Of a DNA stretch of 64,000 nt, positions 46,980 to 57,995 are shown one piece after another. The notes beneath the pieces were generated by a model that searched no databases, was not told the origin of the DNA, and worked only from the letters and a program-made list of their open reading frames with translations. The position numbers and the translations under genes are program-made. Numbering within the stretch: the first letter of the stretch is position 1; each line of letters opens with the position of its first letter. The DNA is from Azorinus chamasolen. Its lineage: Eukaryota > Mollusca > Bivalvia > Cardiida > Solecurtidae. Location: assembly GCA_963576725.1 (NCBI GenBank), contig OY755252.1, positions 26,866,722 to 26,930,721 on the forward strand, written 5' to 3'.

Positions 46980-47205
46980 TCATTAATATAAATGCTATTA
47001 TCATGCCTTTACAAACAGAACATACCAAGATCAGACGCCCTATAGGAGTCGTCTGATCAGGGTCTGTCCTGTTTGCTTATGAAATTATAATAATTCTGAC
47101 TCTACCATTTCTATTATGAAAAACATGCCATTAAAACAGTGTGCTAATAGATATTTATTATGTACATGTAATTTCTTACATGAATATTCAACAGGGAAAG
47201 GCTTA
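46980..47205. repeat. Family A copy
   Basis: CCTTTACAAACAGAACA, core GATCAGACGCCCTATAGGAG, ends AACAGGGAAAGGCTTAA. Confidence 0.7.
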
Positions 47206-47363
47206 AGGCTTTCCACCGTGAACATTAAAGTAAGAAATAATGACCTGTAACATTTCATTAGAAAACAACCTGACCAGACTGCTCTTGCATGAGCTGATCT
47301 GAGTCTACCCTGGGTCTACTGTTTGCTATGGTGTCGAAAGGGTCTATGCGAGGTGAGGGTTAA
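47205..47363. repeat. Family A copy, degenerate
   Basis: GACCAGACTGCTCTTGCATGAG core; ends GAGGTGAGGGTTAA. Confidence 0.5.
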
Positions 47364-47423
47364 CTAAAGGCATACCTTGTATACATAAACTTGTCCATAC
47401 AAACCACTGATTTGTGTTTACTT

Positions 47424-47686
47424 ATCCCTTTTCTCATACGCTTTTGCAAACAGAGCAGACCCAGATCAGACGGCCCCTATAGGAGCCGTCTGATCAGGAT
47501 CTGCTCTGTTTGTAGAATCAGATGTATGTAATTCCATAAGCAATCTATGCTTTGAGTAAGATAGCTTATTATGATTCTACAATTTCTGTTTGGGCAAACA
47601 TTTCTGCTAATTAGCCATTTTAAAACATAGTCTAATCAATATTCATGTCATAATTTCTTACACGAATATCCATGGAGTACAGGGTT
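47424..47686. repeat. Family A copy
   Basis: CCCTTTTCTCATACGC start; core GATCAGACGGCCCCTATAGG with GAGCCGTCTGATC at about 47463-47495; ends ACAGGGTTAA. Confidence 0.75.
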
Positions 47687-47915
47687 AAGTAAGCATAGTC
47701 TACCGTCTAAACTGAGTATATCTAAATGCAAAAAAAATAACTCATTACTGGTCACAATTTCCAATACGATTAGAGTTTGGATCTTGATAATACCCCCAGT
47801 CTCATCAGGATCCAATCCGCTTGACATCAATAATGTAACTGTCTGCGTTAATATTATATTCCATGTTACAACCAATACAACGGGTATGCTATAACTTTCT
47901 ACATTTTGTTTCTAG

Positions 47916-48008
47916 GTACCTGGGAACATGGCCTCTCCTGGTGCAACTGGGGATAGCGGAGACTCGTTTGTAGAGTTCATGGCAAAGTCCGTCTCTAGCC
48001 ATGACTCG
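47916..48008 (+). CDS. First coding exon of an unrecognised plus-strand gene
   Basis: Acceptor TTTTGTTTCTAG (ending 47915), ATG at 47928 in AACATGGCC context, 27 codons (MASPGATGDSGDSFVEFMAK then SVSSHDS), donor GTAAGT at 48009, phase 0. I do not recognise the protein; acidic/serine-rich start, no signal peptide. Splice quality and Kozak context make it more convincing than a random frame. Confidence 0.55.
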
Positions 48009-48017
48009 GTAAGTTAT

Positions 48018-48213
48018 TTAACACATTACTCCCTAGTGACGCATATTTGCGCCTCTATAAAATTCACATTTTGAAACTATTGTGATTAATTGAGCATTTG
48101 CTTAATGATTTCAAGACTACGTAAGTCTAATACTCTCATTTTCTATAGTTAATGTTCCTTTTTGATAGATTTATTCAAAGAGGTTGGGTCTAAAAATAGC
48201 CTAAGAGGGAATG
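48018..48213. repeat. Family D copy, decayed
   Basis: ACATTACTCCCTAGTGACGC start, ATTGTGATTAATTGAGCATTTGC arm and AGAGGTTGGGTC; the right end is cut by the tandem element. Confidence 0.6.
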
Positions 48214-49190
48214 AGTCCGTCAGTCAGGCCGTCATTCCGTCAGTCCGTCATGCTTTTGTTGTCCGCTCTCTAACTCAAATATGTTTCATCTGATCTTCAC
48301 CAAACTTACAGAGAATGTTTATATGTGTAAAATCTTGACCAAGGTCGATTACTACCTAAATCGCATGAGACACCATGAGTTATAACCCTTGATTCAGTTA
48401 AAATTGACCGATTTAGCGTTGTCCGCTCTCTAACTCAAATAGTTTTCTCTTATCTTCACCAAACTTTCGGAGAATGTTTATAGGTTCAAATCTTGACCAA
48501 GTTTGAATACCGCCTAATCGCATAAAACACCTTTGAGTTATGGCCGTTTATTCAGTGAAACTTGTCCGCTTTAGCCTTGTCCGCTCTCTAACTCAAGTAG
48601 TTTACATCTGATCTTCACCAAACTTACATTTTAATAGAATATTAATACACGTAGGTGCAAAATCTTGACCAAATTTGATTACCAGTAAAATCTTTTCAGA
48701 CACCTCTGAGTTATGGCCCTTGATTCAATCAAAATTGGCCGTTTTAGCCTTGTCCACTCTATAAGTCAAATAGTTTTCATTTGATTTTCATCAAACTTGT
48801 AGAGGATATTTATAGTTGCAAATTCCTATACCAGTCAAATCGCATAACACACCTTTGAGTTATGGTCATTGATTCAGTCAAAATTTGCCGTTTTAGCATT
48901 GTCTGCTCTCTAAATGAAACAGTTTTCATCTGATCTTCACCAAACCTGCAGAGAATGTTCATAGCTCGTAACATCTAGGCCAAGTATTATTACCAGCTAT
49001 ATTGCAAATTACACCTGGGTTATGGTCCACGAATTAGTCAAAACTCGCCATTTCAGCCTTGTCTGCTCTTTAACTCAAGCAGTTCTCATCTGCTATACAC
49101 CATATATGCTGAGAATGTTTATTGGTAAACAGTTTTGGCCAAGATTGATCACCATATTGGGCCCTTTCTGACTTCGTTGGTTGGTGTTCT
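48214..49190. mobile_element. Element Q: six ~160-bp tandem units
   Basis: Units begin GTCCGCTCTCTAACTCAAATAG near 48260, 48420, 48575, 48740, 48900 and 49060, each with CATCTGATCTTCACCAAAC and GAGTTATGG blocks. Preceded by CCGTCAGTCCGTC runs, like elements N and P2. No ORF. Confidence 0.75.
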
Positions 49191-49294
49191 AGTTTGTATC
49201 GGATTAAACAATAGGGTACATCATACTTCCAAAGCTTAACGTTTTAAGCGTGGATCAACACAAGACTGTCAGTGACCTTAATAATGCCCTAGTT

Positions 49295-49616
49295 TATCCC
49301 TTTCCTTCGCACAAACGCCTTTTCACACTTTTGCAAACAGAGTAGACCGATATCAGACAGTCCCCATTGAGGCTGTCTAATCAGGATCTGCTGTCTGCTC
49401 AAAAAATTATAATATACCTGACTACAGTTTCTACCAACACAGAAAAAGCCTGTGTACATATCGAGGGCTTGGCGCAAAACTGTTATAACTCCTTCACTTT
49501 GTGAAGGAGTTAGAATAGTTTTGCGCCAAGCCCTCGATATGTCGTTATAAAGTCAGCTGATAAACTTTCGCTATATCATTATTTCGTACACGAATGTTCA
49601 ACAGGGAAGTATTTAA
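49295..49616. repeat. Family A copy carrying hairpin O
   Basis: CCCTTTCCTTCGCACAAACGCC start; degenerate core at about 49355-49385; right end ATGTTCAACAGGGAAG. The hairpin 49456-49542 sits inside. Confidence 0.6.
49456..49542. repeat. Hairpin O
   Basis: 42-bp arms, ACATATCGAGGGCTTGGCGC ... GCGCCAAGCCCTCGATATGT, with a TTCACTTTGTGAA apex; near-perfect. Confidence 0.85.
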
Positions 49617-50160
49617 CCGTTCACTCAAATTACTCGCAATGGTTTCAAAAACTATACAATTGCTTTTATTATGCCCCCAGATAGATCGGCGGGGCATATT
49701 GGTTTTGATCTGTCTGTCTATGTCCGTCTGTCTGTCCGAGTGTCTGTTTGTTACCGACTTTAACATTGGTCATAAATGATAACATTCGAGCCATTACAGA
49801 TAGAGAATTGAATAGTTAGCATGCATATGTATCTCATTAAGCCGCCCATCATTTTGAGAGTGAATTGCCAAGGTCAATGTCATCTTTCAAGGTCAGACGT
49901 CAAACATATAGGTCAAATCACCGACTTTAACATTAGCCATAACTTTTCAACCAGTAGAGATAGCGAATTGATAGTTGGCATACATATGTATCTTATGAAG
50001 CTGCACATTTTGAGGGCGACATCTTAAGGTCGAGGTCATCCTTTATGGGGCAAAGGTCGAATTAGGCGGGGGCTTAGTGCTTCACAAACACATATTGTTT
50101 TTTCAGTAAATGTTTCTTCCCAGTAGGTTTATTCAAAGAAAATATGAGCGGATGGGTTAA
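49613..50160. repeat. Family D copy interrupted by element P1
   Basis: Left part CGCAATGGTTTCAAAAAC to 49667, element P1, then CAGTAAATGTTTCTTCCC and GGATGGGTTAA at 50150-50160. Confidence 0.6.
49670..50098. mobile_element. Element P1, TATGCCCCC-type
   Basis: Starts TTATGCCCCCAG with a (GTCT)n-rich leader, ends GGCGGGGGCTTAGTG. Two ~155-bp internal units (CCGACTTTAACATT(G/A)G) repeat at 49754 and 49920. Confidence 0.6.
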
Positions 50161-50189
50161 GCGGGCATGGACTGATTGAATAAAATGGT

Positions 50190-50320
50190 TGAATGATAAT
50201 GATTAAAATGATTGAATTGAACAAGGAATTTCTTAATGCAAAGCAAAGCTCCTCTAGGAGTTTCTGCATTACCTTTGTCCTGCATTGAGCTACCACGAGC
50301 TTTAAAGACTTCATTATGGT
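50190..50320. repeat. Family E copy, decayed
   Basis: AATGCAAAGCAAAGCTCCTCTAGGAG core and GTCCTGCATTGAGCTACCAC. Confidence 0.5.
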
Positions 50321-50583
50321 CCACGCTGTTTGCTATGGGAATGTGAATTTCACAAATGCTGTAGTTATGTTATAACTAATTTGCGAAAACAAAGAGAATA
50401 TTCGAATTCAAGTATTCAGCAGGCAAGGATTAAAAATCTGATATATTACGGATCAGTTGAATAAAAAATCAGATCCAAAAAGAACAATTATGACCGATAT
50501 TGATTTCAAAGGGGAATTACCGATACGATGAACTAAATTATTTAATGATTATATGCCTTGATATATTAAAATTCTTTCCATAA

Positions 50584-50790
50584 CCGTTTACTCCATAAAT
50601 AAGTCTTTCTACGCCTTTGCAAATAGAGTAGGCCCGGATCAGACGACTCCTATAGGGGTCGTTTAATCATGGTCTGCTCTGTTCTGATTGCTTATGATAT
50701 AATACAGACACGAATGTAATTTCTGCTATGTGCTATTGTAGCAAATAATCTAATGACTTTGTTATATCTCGCGTCAATATTTATTGAGTA
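50584..50790. repeat. Family A copy
   Basis: CCGTTTACTCCATAAATAAG start; GATCAGACGACTCCTATAGG core near 50638-50660. Confidence 0.6.
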
Positions 50791-51179
50791 AAGGGATACG
50801 AGTCAAACGGAAATTCTAATGCAACATTTTTGTAACACGCATTCTGATTGGTCCACGTGACAACATTTGAAGCATATAAACCACCGATATACTGTCGGAA
50901 AAATGAATATACTGTCGGAAACCGAATCACTAGAAAATTTACTACGAAATATTCATACGCGCATTAATAGTAAAATTGAATGAATGGGTCTGAATGAACG
51001 AAGACACTGGATGAATGAAATGTCAAATGTTTTCATTTTGCTTGTTGTTTTTTTCAACACATTTTATGGTTGTAGTCAATGTGAGTCTGGCGATTTTATT
51101 CAAATATCTATCGCAAATTCCCACAAGTTGATTCTGAGTCCATTTATTTCACATGTTGATCTAATTCACTGTCATTGAA

Positions 51180-51860
51180 CAAACGTTTCTCTTCCTCTAT
51201 TCTGTTTTGAGGTGTTTGTGGCACTTGCACCCTGTAAATATAAGATTTAAGGTATATAACCATGTAGCTGTGAGCTTTATATCCATGCTGAAACTATTTA
51301 AGAAGGACCTGACAACACTTAAACATTACCAACCGATCACAGACAATGATCTGAAAACACTAAAAAACTTTCCAAAGAAAAGTGGTTTGACATAACCTTG
51401 AATTTCGCTCTTCGTGGTATACATATAAAAGAAAACCTAAGATCTCTGACAAAAGTACAATTTATGAGTCATGCAGGAAACATGTCATGTAAATCTCTGA
51501 AAACATACCTGATAAAACTGCTCCCGTGATCGAACCATTTCATTCAGTAACCCAAACGTTCAGTCGATTATGAAGAATCATATACACATCCAGGCCTGTT
51601 GGTGAGCGTGTGCTGAACGAAATGATGAAAACAATTTCTGCTGAGGCTTGTTTCGTCAAAAGTTTTAAAACACAAGTCACTGTGTCCGAGAGACCGCAAT
51701 CATGCACTAGCTGTTGGCCTATGCTGGTGTCAAAACCAGGGAAATAATGAATAAGTCCGGTCATCAGAATGAAGCCAGCGTCCGAAGCTATAATGCCGAC
51801 TCGTCCGACAATCAGAAGCGGCAGTATTCTTCAATTCTTCAAGGACAGTCCCATAATGAG
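51180..51860 (+). pseudogene. Crypton/DUF3504-like tyrosine recombinase remnant
   Basis: Plus-strand pieces in order: FKKDLTTLKHYQPITDNDL (about 51295-51350), then RPVGERVLNEMMKTISAEA (about 51590-51645), and after a frameshift SHCVRETAIMH (one stop) and AGVKTREIMNKSGHQNEASVRSYN (about 51735-51805). The HxxR and SGHxNExSxRSY motifs match the C-terminal catalytic region of Crypton-type tyrosine recombinases, as kept in DUF3504 proteins such as ZMYM2/QRICH1. Stops and frameshifts show decay. Identification is from motif memory only. Confidence 0.55.
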
Positions 51861-52299
51861 AATTCGCCCCACCCACTCTAGACCACTCGAGGGCTCTTTG
51901 CAAATTCCAAACATGCCTGTAGAGTGTCGCTCCTGATAATTTCCATTTGCACGTCCACTTGGCCTATCATCATTCTCATCAAATACACCAATCAGCCAAA
52001 GTATCTTGAATATGCAACCAGTTCCACATTGCAAACAATTTAAAAATAAATAATTCCGTTATCAATGTGCACAATTATTGTGGAATTTCGAGCAATGTCG
52101 AGGTCAAATTTGATTCATCTTTCGTAGTTTTGAAAGGGACCTACCGTCAGAAATTCAACGGACTATGACTTAACGGTTTTCATTTGTGAAAATCAAAGTA
52201 TCAAGTGAAAACACCAGTTCTTGGTATATTAATTTATTAAATATAAGCATAATTGCTAGGTTCCGGGAGAACTATTTTCTATATGCGTAATGCGGAGAT

Positions 52300-52404
52300 A
52301 TGCGGTGTTTCATGACGTCATGCTATGACGACATAGAGAAAATATCAAAGGACTTAAAGTATTGTTTGTTTTTTACCATCTGGATCTATGGTTTCATTAG
52401 AATA
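52300..52404. other. No feature recognised
   Basis: Short unique stretch before the hairpin; includes ATGACGTCAT near 52312. Confidence 0.3.
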
Positions 52405-52571
52405 GGGATAACCGTTGCGTATTTGAAGATTTGCAGCAGTATATCGGTGGTTTATATGTCGCAAATAATCGTTTTACATGCTCCGCTAACGCGTCGCATG
52501 TAAAACTAAATTTGCGACATATAAACCACCGATATACTGCTGCAAATCTTCAAATACGCAACGGTTATCCC
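52405..52571. repeat. Long near-perfect hairpin (167 bp)
   Basis: GGGATAACCGTTGCG ... CGCAACGGTTATCCC with ~70-bp arms (GATTTGCAGCAG, TATATCGGTGGTTTATATG and complements). A CCACCGATATACTG fragment recurs at 50880. Confidence 0.85.
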
Positions 52572-52701
52572 CTAAGTAAATTGCAAATATAAGCATCTTA
52601 TCAAGATCATTGTTTGGTGCTCATGTTGTGTTAAGAACTGTATCAAAGCGAACGATAATTCGTTACGTCATATTGAAATGTTCACGTTTGCTTTGTGTTA
52701 G

Positions 52702-52788
52702 GTATGGGCAGATTGTTTCCTCATTCAACAGGTCGAGATGATGTGGACTGTGAATTGGAGTCTATGGCATTATGTGTTGAACTTCAGA
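52702..52788 (+). CDS. Candidate internal exon, plus strand
   Basis: Acceptor TTTGCTTTGTGTTAG (ending 52701) and donor GTAAGT (52789). In one frame it reads MGRLFPHSTG then RDDVDCELESMALCVELQ with one base left over. That base joins in frame to 61052 to give QKLKQRNSF, but it does not fit the phase-0 donor at 48008, so an exon is missing or the link is wrong. Unrecognised. Confidence 0.3.
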
Positions 52789-52847
52789 GTAAGTCAGCAG
52801 AGTTTTGAAAATGCAGCCTTATTATACTGTGATGTATATCAAACTCT

Positions 52848-53083
52848 TTCCCTGATGAATATTCATGTAGGAAATAATGACGTCATGAATACTAAAACGA
52901 CTATTTTTATAATGGCATATGAACACAGGGCAGTTTGCCTTAGGCAGATGAAGAATCAGATCTATATTGCACCATAAGCAAGCAGAGCAGACCCTGATCA
53001 CACACCTCCTATAGGAGCCGTTCTCTGTGTCTACTCTGTTTGCAGATGAGTCAAAATACGCTTACATAAGGGAAAGGGTTTAC
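52848..53083. repeat. Family A copy
   Basis: CTTTCCCTGATGAATATTCATG start; ACCTCCTATAGGAGCCG core; ends AAGGGAAAGGGTT. Confidence 0.65.
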
Positions 53084-53154
53084 AAGTTATTTAGAAAAAC
53101 AGTAGTAACACCTCTACAATGACCGGTTCTAGATTGAGCATAATGCAAGCAGAA

Positions 53155-53581
53155 AGCCCCATTTCCTTTATATAAACGCTTGTCACGCATTTGCAATTAG
53201 AGTAGACCCAGATCAGACGGTTCGTATAGGAGCCGTCTGGGTCCATGCTTATAAAACTTTTAGTTGAGTCTGAGTACGTTCTCAAGCTTTTGATTGGTCA
53301 GATTTGAGCCTTTGGCTCAAATCTGACCAATCAAAAGCTTGAGAACTCAAATCTGACCAATCAAAAGCTTGAGAAGGAAACTCAGACTCAACTAAAAGCT
53401 TTATAAGCATGGACCCTGATCAGGGTCTGTCCTGATTGATATCGTATCATATAGATTTGATTATACAGTATTTTGTCTGAGCCAAAATATACTGTGCTCA
53501 TATGCCATTATAAAAAAGAATGTAATTGATATTCATTATGTCATTATTTCTTACATGAATATTGAACAGGGAAAGGGTTAA
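53155..53581. repeat. Family A copy split by element F
   Basis: Left arm to GGAGCCGTCTGG (53240), element F (53243-53413), then ACCCTGATCAGGGTCTGTCC; ends AACAGGGAAAGGGTTAA at 53581. Confidence 0.8.
53243..53413. repeat. Element F copy 2, nested in family A
   Basis: GGTCCATGCTTATAAAAC and complement at the ends; TTGATTGGTCAGATTTGAGC / GCTCAAATCTGACCAATC arms. Confidence 0.85.
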
Positions 53582-53756
53582 TATCGTGTTTTAGCATTTC
53601 TCCACCACATAACATGTGGTCATTATAGAGGTTTTAACTATCAAACAGCTTGGACACTGATCAAGCACTTAATATTTGATATGGACTTTAGCTGCTTTTA
53701 AATATGCCCCGGTTATCAGGAGAAAGAGATTTCAAAACCACATGACTGTTTCAACT

Positions 53757-53910
53757 ATACAGTTTAATCCCTCCATCCCGGACTTTTAATAAAGGATAAG
53801 TTGGTCTTTTTAGGCAGGTGATTGCTGAATGCAGAGCGAGTCATGGAGAACTCTCGCTTTGGGGCTTTCTGCATAACTTTCAACCTGCATTTGGCTAGTC
53901 CCTGTTCTAT
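53757..53910. repeat. Family E copy, decayed
   Basis: TACAGTTTAATCCCTCC start and GGCAGGTGATTGCTGAATGC; right end worn. Confidence 0.45.
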
Positions 53911-53928
53911 ATTTAGTCCATTTTTAAT

Positions 53929-54402
53929 CCTACTGAATATTCATGTACCAAATAGTTATAATGAAATATGGAATGTATAACAGTGTAGCTATTGTAGAAA
54001 GTAAAGACACAGATCTTTCAAATTTCATTAGCAAACACAGCAGACCCTGATCAGACGGCTCCTCTGTGAGTCTACTCTGTTTGCAAATGTTTATATGAGG
54101 GAAAGAGTTAAATACTGGCATTGCAACTACTTTTAGCGCTCGGTTTAGAGATGTTTTACTGTATGATTCAGTATATCGCTGTTTGCTTTAATTGTTGTCT
54201 ACCTTGTCTTAGAATGCAGATCATAGAATGCATTCTGATCGCCAAGTTTATTACAGCATTTGCTGCACATGTCTGTACCAGTGGTTCACCTGTCGGATGT
54301 CATTGAGCTTTCAATTAAGGTGTAAATGAAAATGATGGCGATATAAGACCATCAACGGAGTTGACCTTTTGAAAGACGGTTTGTTAAGAAACCTTCATAA
54401 GC
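53929..54402 (+). repeat. Segmental duplication unit 1 (empty TTAA site)
   Basis: 474 bp repeated at 54709-55665. Contains a family A half-hairpin (to ~54110) and TTTGCTTTAATTGTTGTC at ~54183-54200, the unoccupied equivalent of the element J insertion site. Confidence 0.85.
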
Positions 54403-54708
54403 CTGTCATAGCATGTCATTTGAACAAAGCTACTTAAAGTGTTTCTGCAAGAAATACTTATGCTAAATACATCATATCGAATTACTTCATATATCTGATT
54501 GTCGCCACAAAATACATTTTCAAGTGTTCAAATTATATCTATAGAGAATTGCTCTTTCATCTATAATTGTTTTTATTGGTTTAATATAGCATCTACAGCG
54601 GGCGAATGTGTTATATGGGGCCGTGTGGGTCGCCACCATGGGGGCTGACGAAGCGGGACGACAAGGATCAACACCCGGAGCTACATGTACGACGACACGA
54701 GGCCACAA
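54403..54708. other. No feature recognised
   Basis: Spacer between the two duplicated units; no motif found. Confidence 0.35.
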
Positions 54709-55665
54709 CTACTGAATATTCATGTACCAAATAGTTATAATGAAATATGGAATGTGTAACATTGTAACTATTTCAGAAAGTAAACACACTCCTCTAGGAG
54801 CCGTCTGATCTGGGTCTACTGTTTGCAAATGCGTGAAAACACGTTTATATGAGGGAAATGGTTAAATACTGGCATTGCAACTAATGTTAGCGCTCGGTTT
54901 AGAGATGTTTTACTGTATGATTATGCTTCAGTATATCGCTGTTTGCTTTAAAGGGGATGTCCCTACATTTGACGCGTTTCAAAAAGACTTAAAATATACA
55001 AAACTGATATGTATATATGCTGAAAAGAAGTATATCGCAAGAAAACCCATTCAATTAGCGTTTATAATGACAAAACATCCATGTGTTTGATATCGCCGAT
55101 CCCGATTTTACTCCCCGATGTTTCAGTTTTATTCGGGTTGGGTTTTAGTTTCGTAACTGTTCGCCCTTTTCTCGATTCTCCGATCACTTCCGAGAAAGCT
55201 GTTACGTAAACAATGGAGGGATCGGGTGATCATCGGCAAAACGCGGAAGAATTTAACGGAAAAGGCCGATAATATTGTGTTGTAGAACAAAAATTATCAG
55301 TATTGATGAAATCGGTTTATTTGTATCACAGGGGCATTTTTCGATATAAGTTCAAATTGGGAACCTTCATAATAATGATAGAGCATAACAAATACCAAGT
55401 TTTATGATATTATTGAACATATGCGATCATTGTAGGGACTTCCTCTTTAATTGCTGTAATAATCTTGTCTTAGAATGCAGATCATAGAATGCATTCTGAT
55501 CGCCAAGATCGTTACAGCATTTGCCGCACATGTCCGTGCCAGTGGTTCACCTGTCGGATTTCACCGAGCTTTCAATAAAGGTCTAAATGAAAATGATGGC
55601 GATATAAGAACATCAACGGAGTTGACCTTTTGAAAGATGGTTTGTTAAGAAACCTTTATAAGCCT
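54709..55665 (+). repeat. Segmental duplication unit 2, with element J inserted
   Basis: Same sequence as 53929-54402 plus the 495-bp element J. Differs by scattered substitutions and a shortened hairpin arm at ~54787. Confidence 0.85.
54952..55446 (+). mobile_element. Element J copy 2 (495 bp)
   Basis: TTAA at 54948-54951 and 55447-55450; TIRs AGGGGATGTCCCTACA and AGAGGAAGTCCCTACA. Reverse-complement partner at 6167-6662. Confidence 0.9.
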
Positions 55666-55888
55666 CAATGAGCCCTCCCATCCTCCTCATGCAATGAGCC
55701 CTCTCATCTGGGTCTACACTGCAAAGGTCATTAGTGACTCGTGCCCCGCACTCTAAGGGTTAAACCTTTACCTTGTGAATACCCCTATAGGAGCTGTGTT
55801 CTAGGGCTACTGTTTGTAAAGGCATAGCAAAGGGGTATTTATGGAGTATATTTAGGGTTAAACAATGTGTGTTTGCTATGGCAGAAAC

Positions 55889-56113
55889 TATTATCCTCCC
55901 AACTGGACCTGAGACTCGTGCATATTCAGTTTATTATCGTCGCTAATCTTCGGATACATTTCCGAAGGTATAAGAATGCTCTATAAGAATACAATCCTCG
56001 TAGAACATGATTATTACCGGATTTTGGTTTGCTATTTTTGTCACAGAGTATCACGAACAATCCCGATAAACACGCCGAAAATTAATTGAGCCTCTGGTCA
56101 AATTAGAAGAGCA
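55889..56113. mobile_element. Element I copy 2
   Basis: CTATTATCCTCCCAACTGGAC start and GTCAAATTAGAAGAGCAATA end; body matches 31300-31525 throughout. Confidence 0.75.
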
Positions 56114-56414
56114 ATACTTAGCTGTATATAAATCCATAAACAACATAAGTCTGCCACGTAAAGGGATAAACAGTATATACAATAGACGGAATTCAGCATA
56201 ATGTATCGGCATAGTGTATCAGCATACTGTTTCAGAGTACTGTGCAAGTAGACCCTGTAGTTACACACCGTTGAACTGTTCCATTCTGACACCTTAGGAT
56301 TGAAAGGGTTCTAGGGACCCAGTTTCTCAGTTGAAAATTGTATAAACAAATGAATAAGGAATTATTCCCCCATCCTGGTATAGATATGTTACAGGATTTC
56401 AAAGAATCAATCAT

Positions 56415-56602
56415 ATACAGTAAAAACCCTCTAATGAGACCATCTAAAATAGGTATAATTATGGGTGGTAGAGGCAGGTGGTAGCTTAATGCAGGACAAA
56501 ACTCCAGCAGTTTTCTGCATTATTTTTGTCCTAACTTAAGCAACCAACTTATAACGACACCCATTTTTATTCAATAAATGGTCGCTTTAGAGGGGTTCTG
56601 TA
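56415..56602. repeat. Family E copy
   Basis: TACAGTAAAAACCCTC start; GCAGGTGGTAGCTTAATGCAGG arm and complement; ends GAGGGGTTCTGTA. Confidence 0.65.
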
Positions 56603-56714
56603 TTTTGCTTGCTGGTTCTATTGACATTCAACATGCGGCGTGTGATCAGGGTGTACACTCTTTGCAAGATATGATAAGTAAATTCAACATAGACTGATGG
56701 AAGTCAGACATTGT

Positions 56715-56830
56715 TAACCCTTTTTCCATTTAAACGTGTTTTCACGCATGTGCAAACAGAAGCCCCAAGTCCTACAGGAGCCGTCTGATCAGGATCTGCC
56801 CTGTTTGTTCTTGACATGATACAGATCTGA
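56715..56830. repeat. Family A copy, partial
   Basis: TTAACCCTTTTTCC start; GTCCTACAGGAGCCGTCTGATC right arm; left arm shortened. Confidence 0.55.
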
Positions 56831-57042
56831 TTGGCATGGGCTAGCTCAGATTATTCTAACGCCGAGCATGTTAGAGTTTGGGTGAATAAAGACTCAGCGG
56901 GATAACACTTTATATTATCCACCGGCCTGATACCATGGCTGATCGAGGTCTTTATCTTAAGCATCTCTATTCGACTTTTCAGCGCTGTCACCCTAATAAG
57001 AGGCCATATCTAGGTGGTCCTAATTGCTCGACGTGTTACGTA

Positions 57043-57254
57043 TACAGCAGAACCTGTCTTCAGTGGCCAGTGATTCATTGAACGTAGGGATCTTAAGAAA
57101 CATGTGGTTCCTTAATGCAAGGTAAAAATATGCCGAAAGAATGCTCCAGTAGGTGCTTTCTGCATTACATATGACCTGCATTAAGCTACCATATGACGTA
57201 CACACACATAATTGGACCTCTATTTGATGACCGTTTAACGCAGGTTCTACAGTA
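57043..57254. repeat. Family E copy
   Basis: TACAGCAGAACCTG and CAGGTTCTACAGTA ends; AATGCTCCAGTAGGTGCTTTC core. Confidence 0.65.
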
Positions 57255-57374
57255 TCAAACTGAATAGTTAACCCTTTACCTGATGACTATTCATGGCATA
57301 CCCCGCCCTTAGTGAATATCAGCCGTATACTTAATACATGTCTTTGTTAACTAATTTCAGTGTACATGCATTAT

Positions 57375-57660
57375 TATATAACCCTTTACTCCATGACTAA
57401 TCATGAAAGAATACAGGCATATTAATTAGTTTTTGAATACCTGTATGCTTGTGCTAAACTAATACAGAAAACAGTGAAGTCGCAGGTCGAAAGAATACAG
57501 GCATATTAATTAGTTTTTGAATACCTGTATGCTTGTGCTAAACTAATACAGAAAACAGTGAAGTCGCAGGTCAGATGCCGCCCTGAAAAGGCGGCATCTG
57601 ACCTGGGACTGCGCTGTTTTCAATGGTGCCAACAGGCGACATTGGCGCCGAAATAGTTAA
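57375..57660. repeat. Family C copy with 84-bp tandem duplication
   Basis: 57405-57488 is repeated at 57489-57572. Hairpin GTCAGATGCCGCC / GGCGGCATCTGAC at about 57570-57605; ends GGCGCCGAAATAGTTAA. Confidence 0.8.
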
Positions 57661-57785
57661 CCATATCGTTACTATATTGTAAGCAAACAGCAGACTCTGA
57701 TCAGACGGCTCCTACGGGGGCGTCTGATCTGGGTATACTCTGTTTGCAAAGGCGTAGAACCGTGTATTTATGGAATAAAGGGTTA
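57660..57785. repeat. Family A copy
   Basis: GATCAGACGGCTCCTACGG core; ends GAATAAAGGGTTAA. Confidence 0.65.
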
Positions 57786-57942
57786 AACTAGTACAGTTGG
57801 TATAGAGATATAAGCTATAAGATATCCTATTGTATAAACAAACAGAACCTTCCCTGACCAGGCGGCTCCTATAGACCACTGGTCTGGGTCAGCTCTGTTT
57901 GCAAAGACATCAAAACGCGTCTCTTTCAGATAAAGGATTTAC
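57785..57942. repeat. Family A copy, degenerate
   Basis: GACCAGGCGGCTCCTATAG core, GCTCTGTTTGCAAAG flank. Confidence 0.5.
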
Positions 57943-57995
57943 CATATACCGGAGGTATATTTCATGCACAAAATAATTACAGTATGACTATAAAT

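Noticed and set aside
51540..52034. Minus-strand open frames opposite the recombinase remnant
   Set aside because: The plus strand shows ordered recombinase motifs; the minus frames are their complement.
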